Assembly (NCBI GenBank): GCA_001612575.1 | Contig: LJRV01000156.1 | Location: forward strand, 1-64,000 | Direction: 5' to 3' | DNA: 64,000 nt | DNA from: Streptobacillus notomytis | GTDB lineage: Bacteria > Fusobacteriota > Fusobacteriia > Fusobacteriales > Leptotrichiaceae | In this document: piece after piece, positions 8,968 to 19,318 of the stretch | How the letters are laid out: every line of letters starts with the position of its first letter | Position numbering within the stretch: the first letter of the stretch is position 1 | Program-made: the position numbers and the translations under genes | Notes under the pieces: model-generated | What the model was told of the DNA's origin: nothing | Databases searched by the model: none | Seen by the model: the letters and a program-made list of their open reading frames with translations, nothing else

Positions 8968-10497
8968 CTACCCTTTCTCAAATCTCCAAATAATCTCTAC
9001 CCTGTCTTTATCATAAACATAAATCCTGTCTATGACTTCATTGATCCATTCTAAAATAAGTTTTCCATTTGACACAGCTTCTTTTAACTTATTTACATTT
9101 AAGTTATGTCCTAAAGCAGTATTTTCTTTTATCTTGTTTTCTATTATTAAAATTTCTTGTTCTGTGATTTCAAATTTTTTGGATAAAATGCCTTTTTGAG
9201 ATAAATATGTTTCTTTATCCATTATACCTTGTTTATGTTTTTCATATAACTGCATTTTACTAACTTGCAATTTCTCTTTATCAACCTTAAGTTTATCCTT
9301 TCTTTCAAGCAGACTTTCACAAATACTGTTTTGAACTTTGTACTCAATATTCCTTGTCTGCTCTTTTTCAAGAAAATCCTCTGTATATAAGTTAATTTCT
9401 TTTGCCACTATATCTTCAAGAATGGATGCAGTTATTTTTCCTTTCATACAACCGCAATCTTTTGCCTTATATCTATAAGGGCAGCAATATCCATCACTTT
9501 TTCCATAATTAACAGTGTAGCTCATTTTATGATGGCATTTACCACAATAGACTTTATCCTGAAGTATATGAAAGTTTTTTCGATTTCTACTTATACGCTT
9601 TTCATTGCTGTTTAACATATCTTGGACTTTAGTAAAGTCTTCCTTAGAGATAATAGCTTCATGCATATCTTCTCGTATTATCAAGTCCTTACTGTCAACC
9701 CATTTACGATTATCAGAACCAACCTCTTGCACCCTTGTCTTTCCACCTATAACCGCTCCAGTTAAAACTCTTTGTGTTAATACATATCTTACAATCTGAC
9801 CAGTCCAAATTCCAATCCCCCGCTTTAACCCAATGTGCTTGGCAGGCGTTAGAATTCTTCTATTATTAAAGTCTTTAGAAATAGAAAGCATACTTTCTAC
9901 AGATAAATATCTTTCAAACATTTCTTCAATATTATGTCTTACCTTTTCATCGACAAGTAGCTTATGATGATCTTTCTCATCTTTTACATAGCCATAAGGA
10001 GCTTTCGACCCAAAGTAATATCCTTTGTCTTGTCTTACTCTGACTGATGAACGCATTTTCTGTGAAATATCTTTTAAGTAATAATCATATACAAGATTTT
10101 TAAATGGCACTTCCAAACTGCTGATTCCATTCTCATTATTATTACTGTCATAATTATCATTTACAGAAATAAATCGAACTTGCATAAAAGGAAATATCTG
10201 CTCGATATATGCACCTGCTTCAATATAATCTCTTGCAAATCGTGATAAGTCCTTTACAAGTATTGCCTTTACTTCATTTTTCTTCACAAGACCTATCATC
10301 TTTTGAAATGCCAGGCGATTAAAGTTTGTTCCGGTGTATCCATCATCAATATACTCTCTAATCTTAACTCCGGTAAATTCTTCTCTTGAACTGATATAGT
10401 CTTTTAATATTTCTCTTTGAGAAGTTATACTGTTGCTTTCATCTTTATAGTCTCCATCTTCTAAGGAAAGTTTTAAGTAAAAATCTACTGTAGTCAT
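8968..10497 (-). CDS. large serine recombinase (third of three), apparently intact
   Basis: This 509-residue site-specific recombinase has the layout N-terminal resolvase catalytic domain, recombinase domain, zinc-ribbon and C-terminal coiled coil. Visible features are the start VDFYLKLSLEDGDYKDESNS (the nucleophilic serine is in the SNSI stretch), AILVKDLSRFARDYIEAG, YGYVKDEKDHHKL and paired cysteines in DKVYCGKCHHKM and YCCPYR. It catalyses DNA integration or excision through a Ser-DNA intermediate. Its ATG overlaps the end of the preceding recombinase (TGATATG), so the three form one operon. It is the only one of the trio without a visible frameshift. Function may still be lost because such trios usually act together. 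Confidence 0.88.
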   Translation of the reverse strand: MTTVDFYLKLSLEDGDYKDESNSITSQREILKDYISSREEFTGVKIREYIDDGYTGTNFNRLAFQKMIGLVKKNEVKAILVKDLSRFARDYIEAGAYIEQIFPFMQVRFISVNDNYDSNNNENGISSLEVPFKNLVYDYYLKDISQKMRSSVRVRQDKGYYFGSKAPYGYVKDEKDHHKLLVDEKVRHNIEEMFERYLSVESMLSISKDFNNRRILTPAKHIGLKRGIGIWTGQIVRYVLTQRVLTGAVIGGKTRVQEVGSDNRKWVDSKDLIIREDMHEAIISKEDFTKVQDMLNSNEKRISRNRKNFHILQDKVYCGKCHHKMSYTVNYGKSDGYCCPYRYKAKDCGCMKGKITASILEDIVAKEINLYTEDFLEKEQTRNIEYKVQNSICESLLERKDKLKVDKEKLQVSKMQLYEKHKQGIMDKETYLSQKGILSKKFEITEQEILIIENKIKENTALGHNLNVNKLKEAVSNGKLILEWINEVIDRIYVYDKDRVEIIWRFEKG

Positions 10498-10498
10498 A

Positions 10499-12179
10499 TC
10501 AGCTCCTCCTTACCTTTCTACCGAGTTTTTCAGTAAGCACAGAAGTTTTTTCAAAATTAAATTTGATTTCCATTGTGTTATCTTTCCCTATAAATATCCT
10601 ATCAATGATGCTATCTACAAAGTCTTTATCCCATTTCTTTTTTTCCCTTTAAAAAGTGCTATAAGGTACTTATGTCCTTCTTCAAATTCAAATACCTCTC
10701 TATCAAAGATAGAAACTTGCTTTTCTTTTAGTCTTTCAAGCTCTGCTTTCTTTTTGTTAAGAAGTCCTTTTTCTCTTTCAAAATCTTCTTTACTCCACTT
10801 GCCCAAAACATATTTTTCATAATTCTCACTTTGAAGTCTACTAAAGCTTAAAATTTTTCTTTCAATCTCAGTTATTTCTTTTTCATTTTTCTTATCCATT
10901 TCTATTTTAAGATTGTCATAAGCATTCAAATAAGTCTTATAACTTTTACTGTTATTTGCAAGAATAATATCAAAGGCTGCTTTAACAGTTTTTTCAAGAG
11001 TAGCTTCTGTAATAGATGTTCCGCATTTTTCTGTTGTAAATTCTCTAAAGCGATTACAACTAAAATAAAATACAGTTTTCTTCCCGCTTTTTGCCTGTGT
11101 ACGCTCATTTTTCTCTTGCAAATCCCACAATAGATTTTTCCTCTAAATACTGTATCATCCTTAGCATTCTTATTTTCTTTTCTGCTGTTTTTAATGGGAT
11201 TAGACTTTGATGAAATTTTCCCCTGCACATTTTCAAATGTATCAAGTGAGATAATTGCTTCATGGGCATCTTCTGTTATTGTCCAATCTTCTTCGTCAAG
11301 CCTTTCTCTCTTTTTACCTTCAAATAAATGCTTTTGATTTCTGCCTTGAATAAGTGTTCCTGTATATACACAATTTTTAAGCACTTGTAATATTGTTGTC
11401 GATATCCAAGCTCTTATAGGTTCATTTTCATCAGCTATAGCTTTTCCAAACTTCATATAATCCGTTGCTACATATACTCTTTTCTTATGAAGTAATTTTG
11501 AAATATCGAGCGTACTGAAACCTTGCAAATAAGCATCAAAGATTTCTTTTACAATAGGAGCTGTATTTTCATCTACATAGAGTCTCCTTATCCCATCTTC
11601 ATCTTTTTTAGCTATATATCCATAAGGTTCTGCTCCACAAATAAAGCTCCCTTGTTTAATTCTAATTTGATGTGATGTGGATATCTTCTTTGAAATATCT
11701 TTAGCATAAGTTTCATTAACAATATTCTTTAAGATTACCTCAAGTGATTTATTAGGATCTTCCATATGAAAATTATCCAAATTATCATTAACAACAATGA
11801 ATCTTACATCAAGAAACGGAAATATCTTTTCTATGAAATTCCCAAGCTCTATATAGTTTCTTCCAAAACGAGATAAGTCTTTTACAACAATGCAGTTTAC
11901 TTTTCCTGTTATAACTTCTTGCATGAGTTTTTCAAAATCAGGTCTATCAAATTCTGTTCCTGTCTTTGAGATATCTTTATATATTCCAACCAAGGTATGA
12001 CCTTCATTTTTCTTTATATAACTCTCACAAAAAGCAATCTGGTTTTCAATAGAATCACTTGACTTTTCTTTTTTATCTCTTGAAATTCTTGTATAAATGG
12101 CAGTCAGAAAACTATTTTTTTCTACTTTATCTCTTATGCTTTCTTCCGCTTTTATTCGTCTATTTGATGTCCTTGCCAT
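10499..12179 (-). pseudogene. large serine recombinase (second of three), frameshifted
   Basis: The first 390 codons read as a serine recombinase. The catalytic segment includes FLTAIYTRISRDKKEKSSDS and CIVVKDLSRFGRNYIELG, followed by a recombinase domain and a zinc-ribbon start (GKIYCGICKRKM). In a G-run near 11.09 kb the frame slips, and the zinc-ribbon continues in another frame (KTVFYFSCNRFREF). That frame runs to about 10615, where a second slip in an A-run moves the true C-terminus (ending GRKVRRS at 10499) to a third frame. Both indels sit in homopolymers. The start overlaps the stop of the first recombinase (TAGATG). Confidence 0.82.
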
Positions 12180-13808
12180 CTATACCACCTCCCTGATCTT
12201 CTCCGGATATTGATTAGTATAGTGATTTATCTTTTCAATGACATCTATGGTTTCATCATAGTTAAAATGAATCTCTATCCTTTTATCTTCCAAGACATAT
12301 ATTTTATCTATTAACCTTACAAGAAGTTCTCTTTCTAATGTATTGATATTTTTATACTTTTTAATCTCAGAAAAAAGTTCTGATTTCCTAAGCTCTTTTT
12401 ATATAGCCTTGTAATTTCTTTATTTTGCTTTTCTAAAATCAATTCACTTTCTACAATACGGTTTGTATAAAACTCTCTCATATCATAAAACTCTTCTTCA
12501 GATATTAACCCTTCTTTTAAGTCTTGATAAAGAGAAGATTTTATAAGTTCAAATTTAGCCTTACTTTTCTTGGTATGCTCTTGTCTTTTATCAATTTTTT
12601 TGAAGAGTTCATAAGACACTTCCATTTCTCTTATCTTTTCAGAAAAGGCTTCATACTTTCCAAGAGATTTAATATAGTGGCGTATCATTTCAAGAACATC
12701 AACTTTTAAATTTCCCTGTTTTATCAAGTGTCTACTACAACCCATTCCTTTATTATATGAGGAATAAATATAGTAGATTGTTGGTGATTTTCCTCTTTTG
12801 TCTACCTTCTTAGTCATTTGCTGGTTACAGTCTTTACAAAATAATAACCCCGAAAACAAATCAGCTTTTTCTCCACAATTTTTTGCTTTTATATCACATT
12901 TTAAAAGTTTTTGAACAATCTCAAAGTCATTTATATCAATAATAGCTTCATTATTATCTTCAACTTCAATCCAATCACTTCTATCCTTAGAAATAACTTT
13001 ATCAAGCTTATAATTTATCTTCTCTCTTTTCCCTTGTTGAAGCGTACCAATATAGATTTCATTGGTTAGAATACGATTGATTGCTGGCGTATCCCACTTT
13101 GCAACAGCCTTTGTATTAAAGCCTGTCTTATACCTAATCCCCTTCGATTTCTTGTATTCCATAGGAGATAATATTCCACTATCATTTAAGTGTTTTGCAA
13201 TAGAAAGTGAACTATAACCCTCGAGTTTCATAGTAAAGATTTTTTGCACTACATACTCTACTTCTTTATCTATTACAATTTTGTGCTTATCTTCTTTATC
13301 CTTTTCATAGCCATAAGGAGTATAATTCGATATAAACTGCCCTTGTTTTCTCTTTACTTTACAAACATTTCTTACCTTTGCAGATGTATCTCTACAATAA
13401 TTATCATTGATAAAGTTCTTAAAAGGAATAACTAAGTTCTTTTCTGTTTCACTTGCTGTAAAACTATCATAATTATCGTTTAAAGCTATAAACCTTACCT
13501 CAAGAGAAGGAAATGATCTTTGTAAATATCTTCCACTGTCAATATAATCTCTTCCAAATCTTGATAAGTCTTTTACGATAATGCAGTTAATATTTCCTGT
13601 AATGACATCTTCCATCATATCTTTAAAAGATAGCCTTTCAAAATTAATACCTGAGTACCCGTCATCTACATATTCACTTATAAGTTCCATATCTTCATTC
13701 TTATTAATGTATTCTTTTATCTGAATCCCTTTGATTTGAAATACTGTTACTTTCTATTTTAAAGTCTACATCGTATTTTTCATCATCTTGTGATAGTCTA
13801 AGATACAT
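12180..13808 (-). pseudogene. large serine recombinase (first of three), frameshifted twice
   Basis: The N-terminus MYLRLSQDDEKYDVDFKIES begins at 13808. The frame breaks at a G-run near 13.72 kb (AGGG where AGG would keep frame). The catalytic domain then continues with SEYVDDGYSGINFERLSF and CIIVKDLSRFGRDYIDSG. After a zinc-ribbon (LLFCKDCNQQM, GCSRHLIKQ) a second slip in an A-run near 12.40 kb shifts the last ~70 residues (KSELFSEIKKYKNINTLE to KIREVV) into another frame ending at 12180. It is therefore inactive unless the indels are sequencing errors. The neighbouring chromosomal genes show no such slips. Confidence 0.82.
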
Positions 13809-13991
13809 TGCAACTTTAAATATATCTGGACCTTTAATTTTTTTATATACAACAAAACATCCAAACTTTCATATTCTTTTCAAGAGAAATATGATAACTT
13901 GGAGTCATTTCAGCACATATTCAGTTGTATCCCTATTTGTTAAGGATTATACCACATTTGGATAAAAAAATCTGCCCCTTTTATCATATTT

Positions 13992-14222
13992 TTAATCAAG
14001 CAGCATTGCTTTCTTTTTTAGATATGACAGAAAACAATCCTCTAAGGATCTTCCGTTTTCTGCATAAGTGCATTTTACAAGCACATTCCCTATATTCACA
14101 AAATACACGGAAATAGGATCTATGCTTTTATTATTTTTTATATCTTCAATATCAGGGACGATTTTTCTATCTATATATTCCACTGACATATTCTTATATC
14201 TTGTTAATTCTTCTATGTTCAT
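13992..14222 (-). CDS. small mobile-element protein of unknown function
   Basis: A 76-residue protein starts at an ATG with an AGGAG-like site (plus-strand CTCCTTT at 14229-14235). The C-terminal half (VLVKCTYAENGRSLEDCFLSYL) resembles small transposon-encoded proteins (TnpW-like) found next to serine recombinase clusters in Firmicutes elements. This is a tentative resemblance from memory. It lies directly upstream of the recombinase trio on the same strand, which supports an accessory role in the element. The region 14230-14640 carries only degenerate remnants and hairpins and no gene I can support. Confidence 0.5.
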   Translation of the reverse strand: MNIEELTRYKNMSVEYIDRKIVPDIEDIKNNKSIDPISVYFVNIGNVLVKCTYAENGRSLEDCFLSYLKKKAMLLD

Positions 14223-14644
14223 TTAGAAAACTCCTTTCTTTGTTGTTTTCTTTAAGTAAGTTTTTTGACATTGACAAGTGCATTGGCTGCAACATAGGAA
14301 TTTCACCTCCGCCCCTTTTCAAGATGAGCCGGCTTCAACTGTAGAAGTATCATTATCCCCGATAGTATCATCGCACAAGAGTTGCCACCCTCTTCTTTAC
14401 AAAAATATTTATCGCTCCAAACCTTGTATCCTCTACAAATGCAGGTATTCTTTTAAACCACTCTCTCTTAGCAGGTTTATCCTAGCGTAAATTGTAAATT
14501 GCTCCACTATCGGTTAACGTCTTGTCTTGGTCTATTCAGTTGTCAAGGTTCAAATCTATATATAACGAGGTATAAAAGTCCCTCTATATATAAACCTTAC
14601 TTTCAGGACAACTTTTAACACTATTTTTGAATATTTTTTTAAAA

Positions 14645-14689
14645 TTTCAAAAATAGAGGACAAAGATATTTTTTCTCTGTCCTCTATTT
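14645..14689 (-). terminator. rho-independent terminator after the sigma-like pseudogene
   Basis: A 12-base perfect stem (AAATAGAGGACA pairing with TGTCCTCTATTT), extendable by several pairs, is followed on the minus strand by a T-rich run. It starts four bases after the pseudogene's stop codon. Confidence 0.75.
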
Positions 14690-14692
14690 AAT

Positions 14693-15089
14693 TTACTTAT
14701 CCAAAAGTTTTCTCAACTTCTCCAAAATTTTATCTCTTAGTCTACTGATTTCGGATTTGTATCACCTTGTTTTGCAACGTCTGTGAGAGTCTTATCCTCA
14801 AAATATAGTGCTTCGATTAGATTTCTCTCGTCATCATTTAGGCTGTCTAATGCACGATACAGATCTTCTATAAGTATTTTAGTTTCAATGATTTTTTCAA
14901 CATCAACAGTATTATCCGCAATATCTACAATACCTGTGTTAAAGTCTCCAAAATGAAATACACCACGCTTTCTGTCTAATCTTTTTAAATGAACTTCATG
15001 ATTAAGCCCTTTTTATATGCTCTATATACTTCGTCAGGTACATAAATCTTTTTACCTTTGATATAAATATATTTTTCTTTGTCTGACAC
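14693..15089 (-). pseudogene. sigma-70-like helix-turn-helix protein of a mobile element, frameshifted
   Basis: A GTG at 15089 with AGGAGG upstream begins KEKYIYIKGKKIYVPDEVYR. Near 15.01 kb the frame slips to NHEVHLKRLDRKRGVFHFGD, and then reads LIEDLYRALDSLNDDERNLI and ALYFEDKTLTDVAKQ, a sigma region-4-like segment. A second slip moves the last helix (SEISRLRDKILEKLRKLL) to a third frame. Such small sigma-like regulators are common on conjugative and mobilisable elements. Two indels make it inactive. Confidence 0.7.
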
Positions 15090-15132
15090 CCTTTGATCCT
15101 CCTTTTTTACTCGTTTTCTTGATTTTTGAGCA

Positions 15133-15173
15133 TAAAAAAGGAGGATCTCGGCATTTTGACATGCGAAATCCTC
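15133..15173 (-). terminator. hairpin terminator or attenuator between the DUF2812 gene and the sigma-like pseudogene
   Basis: On the minus strand GAGGATTTCGCAT pairs imperfectly with ATGCCGAGATCCTC across a six-base loop, followed by CTTTTTT. It may end the PadR-DUF2812 transcript or attenuate the sigma-like gene 44 bases further on. Between 15174 and 15414 I see no gene. Confidence 0.6.
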
Positions 15174-15414
15174 TTATATATGAACAGTAAAAAGTTCTTT
15201 GACTCTTCTCATATTCAGTTTTTAGTTCTTTAAAAAGGACAATATAGCGTAATTAAAACTAATTTGAAAAACATAGATATAATATTTTCTTATTGATACA
15301 AATAATCTCCACATATATTCTCCTAATTCTTATTACATATTAATATTAAGTGTACCTCCTTAGTAATGATTAAATTTTATTATGAAAAATAATATTAACA
15401 AAACAGATAAGTAA

Positions 15415-16020
15415 TTATTTTTTTCTATTTATATTTATATTTTTTTGCATTCTATACACTATACTAGATAATATAACTATTAAAACAAAAAGAACTCCCA
15501 AAAAGATCATCTCCTTTAAATGCAATTCGAAGAAATTTATATTAAATGACCCAAATATAAATAAAGCAACAACGCAAATCAACCCTTGCATATAAGCATT
15601 TCTAATACCTGAATAATACTTAATTAAATCATGTCTATCAGTTAATAGCTCCGTAAATTCATTTTCATACATTTCAACTATTAAGAGTTCTTTATTGTAT
15701 CCATTTAACGACGTTGATACTTTATCAATTCCTTCTACATATGGACGAAAACGTATTTTACCATAATTAAAACTTAATTGATTAATTGGTCTCAAAAAAA
15801 CATTTAAACCTGATTCTTTTAACATTTCTGTATATTGTTTGTTGCTTTTGTATGAATTCGCACCTATAAACTGTACAGCGTACCTGAATTGTTTTTCAGT
15901 TTTTTCAAAAGTATACATACACCCCTTTATATCCATCAATCTGAAGCCTTTAGTAGCCCACGAATTTATCCAAGGTTGTAAACTTGTTGCTATGTCAATA
16001 AATATTTTAAATTTTTTCAT
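15415..16020 (-). CDS. DUF2812 membrane protein, partner of a PadR regulator
   Basis: This 201-residue protein has a soluble DUF2812 N-terminus (beginning KKFKIFIDIATSLQPWINSW, then KGFRLMDIKGCMYTFEKTE). Two C-terminal membrane segments cover about residues 145-163 and 170-190. Genes of this family almost always sit directly behind a PadR-like repressor, as here (14-base overlap with the PadR gene). Their molecular role is not established. A function sensing membrane stress is only a guess from topology. No disruption is visible, unlike most neighbours. Confidence 0.8.
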   Translation of the reverse strand: MKKFKIFIDIATSLQPWINSWATKGFRLMDIKGCMYTFEKTEKQFRYAVQFIGANSYKSNKQYTEMLKESGLNVFLRPINQLSFNYGKIRFRPYVEGIDKVSTSLNGYNKELLIVEMYENEFTELLTDRHDLIKYYSGIRNAYMQGLICVVALFIFGSFNINFFELHLKEMIFLGVLFVLIVILSSIVYRMQKNININRKK

Positions 16021-16336
16021 ATCTATCCCCTCCTATTTCTTCTATTAAGTTTATCAATTCATTCATTCGTCGATATTCATCAAATACAACTTGTTTACCA
16101 ATATTGGTAATAACATAACATGTTCTTCTCTGTTCCGTTGATGATTCTTTAATCCAACCTTTATTTTGAATGTTTTTTAAAGCTCCATACAAGGTCCCCA
16201 TCCCCAAATTAACTCTACCACATGTTTTATTTTTAATATTTTTCTGAATTTTATAACCGTAAGATTCAGAAAACAAAGACAAGAGTATCAACAACATTAC
16301 CTCTGTCAATGCACCACCTAAAATGTTGTCTCTCAT
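16007..16336 (-). CDS. PadR-family transcriptional regulator
   Basis: A 109-residue winged-helix protein of the PadR family. The ordered elements are an N-terminal helix (GGALTEVMLLILLSLFSESY), the recognition region (GYKIQKNIKNKTCGRVNLGM) with the family's GTLYGALKNIQNKGWI wing, and a C-terminal dimer helix. PadR proteins usually repress their own operon and are released by small ligands. Three near-identical 17-base units lie 19-60 bases upstream and contain TATACT on the minus strand. They are good candidates for its operator and promoter. Confidence 0.88.
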   Translation of the reverse strand: MRDNILGGALTEVMLLILLSLFSESYGYKIQKNIKNKTCGRVNLGMGTLYGALKNIQNKGWIKESSTEQRRTCYVITNIGKQVVFDEYRRMNELINLIEEIGGDRYEKI

Positions 16337-16354
16337 AAATTAACTCCCTCCCTT

Positions 16355-16399
16355 CTTAGTATATCACTATCCTTAGTATATCACTATCCTTAGTATATT
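16355..16399. repeat. 17-bp tandem repeat upstream of the PadR gene
   Basis: CTTAGTATATCACTATC occurs at 16355-16371 and again at 16372-16388. A partial third unit (CTTAGTATAT) starts at 16389. Read on the minus strand each unit carries TATACT, a possible -10 hexamer, so the array may multiply promoter or operator sites for PadR autoregulation. Confidence 0.7.
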
Positions 16400-16680
16400 T
16401 CAAGTATAAAAATAATTTCTAATTCAAAAATTAAGTAATATATAAAAAAATCAAATTGATCTTGTGAGATAGCCTAAAGTAAAAAGAATATCCTGATTAA
16501 AAATATAAATGCCACTGAGATATTATACAAGGAAGAAAGTAATTAGTATAATTAAAGCGTTTACAATGTAAAAAGTAAAATCATTCTAAAAATCATCTTA
16601 TAAAAATCTTTATTCACTAAATTTTAAATTATTATAAAAAATGGAGTTTCCGATAAAAATACATATATACTAATTAATGG

Positions 16681-16785
16681 TATAATCAAATTATAAAAGA
16701 AAAACTAAATGGTCCTTCACCTATTGAATATAGGTTACAAGACCATATCGTAAAATTTCATATTATTGTTCGAGTTTTTTATTAA
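16681..16785 (+). mobile_element. 3' scrap of an IS3-family transposase
   Basis: The plus-strand translation reads YNQIIKEKLNGPSPIEYRLQ followed by a short tail to a TAA at 16785. This is the typical end of an IS3-family OrfB. No catalytic region precedes it. The surrounding 16.40-16.68 kb is AT-rich sequence in which I see no gene. Confidence 0.6.
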
Positions 16786-16813
16786 ATCAATTTACTCCAA
16801 TATTTTTTATATT

Positions 16814-18469
16814 TCAATTATTTAGAAATATTTCTGATTCATTTATTTGATAAATTTTATCTGCAATAGATAGAATTTCTCTATTATGTGTAACTATAAA
16901 TATGATTTTTTTATATCGTAGTTCTTTTATTATTTCAGAAAGTTTAGATTTATACAGTTCATCAGAAAAACTATCAACTTCATCTAAAATAAATATATCT
17001 CCATCCTTATATATTGCTCTAGCTAATGATAACTTTTGCATTTCTCCTCTCGAAAAACCACCATCTTGTTTCTCAAACTCTTCTGAAATTATCGTATGAA
17101 TTCCTCGTTCAAATTGCATAATTTTTTCATATAAACCCACCTTTTTCAATTCTTCTATCACCCTGTTTTCATTTTGATCATTGATAATACTAGTCCCACT
17201 TAAATTTTCATATATAGAAAATGAAAATACATAGAATTCTTGAAATACTATTGATATTTTATCGTAATATGTATTCAAGTTAATATTTTCAATGTTAATT
17301 CCATTCACAAGGACCTTGCCTGACGATGGCTTCAATATTCCTAAAATCAAGTTTATAGCAGTACTTTTACCAGAACCATTTCCTCCTATAAGTGCTACAA
17401 TTCCATCTTTTGCATTCAGTTCTAAATTCGAGTTTTTTAGAATATTTTTCTTGCCGTAATAAGTATAACTTATACTTTTCAATTCTATTTCTTTTATTTT
17501 AGACAAACCATGTTTTGTAAAATTATTCTTATTTCCTAATTCAATAAATTCTAGAATTTTCCCCATTTTAAGAGATAATGAATATATCTGCGGGAAACTA
17601 GAGAATAGATTATTTAAATCAGAAAGTATCTGTTGTGCTCCAGTAAAAAGCATGGTAAATGCACTAAATGTAAATACACCTTTAATAACCTTAAATCCTA
17701 ATAAAAACAAAACTGCTACAATAATTAATGAGGTCAATGCTTTCGAAAAAAATTCTAATGAAGCTATTTCTTTAGCTTTTTTCAAATATACATAAATAAA
17801 ATTATCGTATGCCCTTTTTAAGTACGAAAAGAAAATATCACCATTTGCTGTCCTCACTTCTTTTGAATAATCAGGCACATAAAATAACCTATTTATATAA
17901 TCTATCTTTCTGTCATTTGGTATATTTTTAACAGTAATGTTATAGCTTATTTTATTTTTAATAACTACTGCCATAAAAGAAATCATCACCCCTACAAACA
18001 CAAAGATCACCATTGAAAAATCATATAAAGAAAAGATATATAATAGCCCCGAAATACTAAAAATACTATTCAACATTATTCCAATCTACCCCGTAACATC
18101 TGGTAATACCCCCATATTTTTTAATGAAAAAAAATATAAATCATATTTATATAGTTCATATGCATCATCAATATTGAAGTATATATTATATATTTTTTTC
18201 TTCAAGCCAAATTCAATTTTATTATTTACTTTAGGTAGAATAACAGCAGATATTATTGAATTTAGTATATTAACTATTATAATAATACTAATAAACACTC
18301 CTATTAAAAAAATAAAACTTTTTGCATCTATTTTTTCTATACTATCTACAATAAGTTTAATGAAATAGACATTTAATATTTTCATACAACTTGAAAATAT
18401 TGCTAATAGTATAATAAGAAAGATGTATATCCTCGAAATAATAAAAACTTCTTTTATTCCATATATCAA
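16814..18469 (-). pseudogene. ABC exporter (permease plus ATPase) interrupted by an in-frame TAG
   Basis: The upstream 127 codons hold two membrane segments (near residues 10-35 and 45-70). A TAG at 18086-18088 follows, and the same frame continues through IGIMLNSIFSISG to the end. The downstream part (420 residues) has more membrane segments and a nucleotide-binding domain. Walker A is GGNGSGKST, the signature SRGEMQKLSLARA and Walker B IFILDEVDS. Together they make one half-transporter of about 550 residues. Its position right after a radical-SAM/SPASM gene suggests export of a modified peptide. The permease start is a TTG; a better ATG with GGGAGG upstream lies out of frame, hinting at an early frameshift too. 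Confidence 0.75.
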
Positions 18470-18532
18470 GTTATTGATCGTTTTCTTAATTTCTATAATA
18501 ATGCCATTTCCCTCCCTTACTATATTGGATAT

Positions 18533-19318
18533 TTATTCCGAGATTTTATCTTTAAAAATCAACTTTATCTCTTTCTCTAATACCCCCTTAATTTTAAAGC
18601 ACTGAGATGTATGAAAATCTTTATTTTTATCAAAACTAATAGATCTACAGACACCTCTACAGGCTGGTAAATAAATGCAATTACCACAGACATCATTATT
18701 TACTGGAGATTGGGTCATCTACTTATAAAACTTGGGGTTTACATTCACAATATCCCCATTTGCTGAAATAACACCCATTAAATGTTTTTCATTTCCAACA
18801 TGTTCCCAACATTTATATACATTTCCAAGATGATCAATTGTAAAATTATTATCACAATCTAAACCACAATATGTCCATTTTCTCATTGGATATGATACTA
18901 TATTACTCTCAACTTTAGTATTCAAATCCCATAATTCAGACATAATTTGTCCTAAATTACTGTCTGGAATACAGTTATCTTCATAATCATTGCACGACTC
19001 TGTGCTTCCTCTTACTATTCCAAAATCAATAGAAAAAGAATCCAAATTTTCTTGTTTTAGATACTCTAATAACTCAGAAACTCTCTTATAGTTTGTTTTA
19101 TCTATATTTACTCGTACTACAACATGTAAATCATCTTCGTATTTTTTTAGCAAATGAAGTTTTGATATTATATCATCAAATGTCCCATCTCCATTTTTTC
19201 TTATCCTTCTTGTATCATGTATATCTTTAGTTCCATCTAGTGTGATTTGTATGTACTTACAATTAAAACGAATCAAATCTCTTATATATCTTTTGTTCTG
19301 AGTATGCTCACATTTTTT
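18533..19318 (-). pseudogene. radical-SAM/SPASM peptide-modifying enzyme, truncated and with an in-frame TAG
   Basis: The fragment begins inside the radical-SAM barrel (YIQITLDGTKDIHDTRRI). It continues with the SPASM region (WTYCGLDCDNNFTIDHLGN, VYKCWEHVG) and ends with the terminal cysteine cluster (VCGNCIYLPACRGVC). The N-terminal CxxxCxxC cluster that binds the SAM iron-sulphur centre is absent because the sequence switches to hamB at about 19.32 kb. A TAG at 18719-18721 separates KFYK from MTQSPVNND in the same frame. Homologues plausibly have Trp there. Enzymes of this type install cross-links in ribosomal peptides, but no precursor peptide is visible. Confidence 0.75.

Noticed and set aside
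14278..14490. Plus-strand 70-codon frame in the mobile island
   Set aside because: No ribosome-binding site, no similarity, and the opposite strand carries degenerate element-like pieces; not supported as a gene.
16400..16680. Possible precursor peptide for the radical-SAM/exporter pair
   Set aside because: Neither strand has a short frame with a ribosome-binding site and a typical leader-core layout here.
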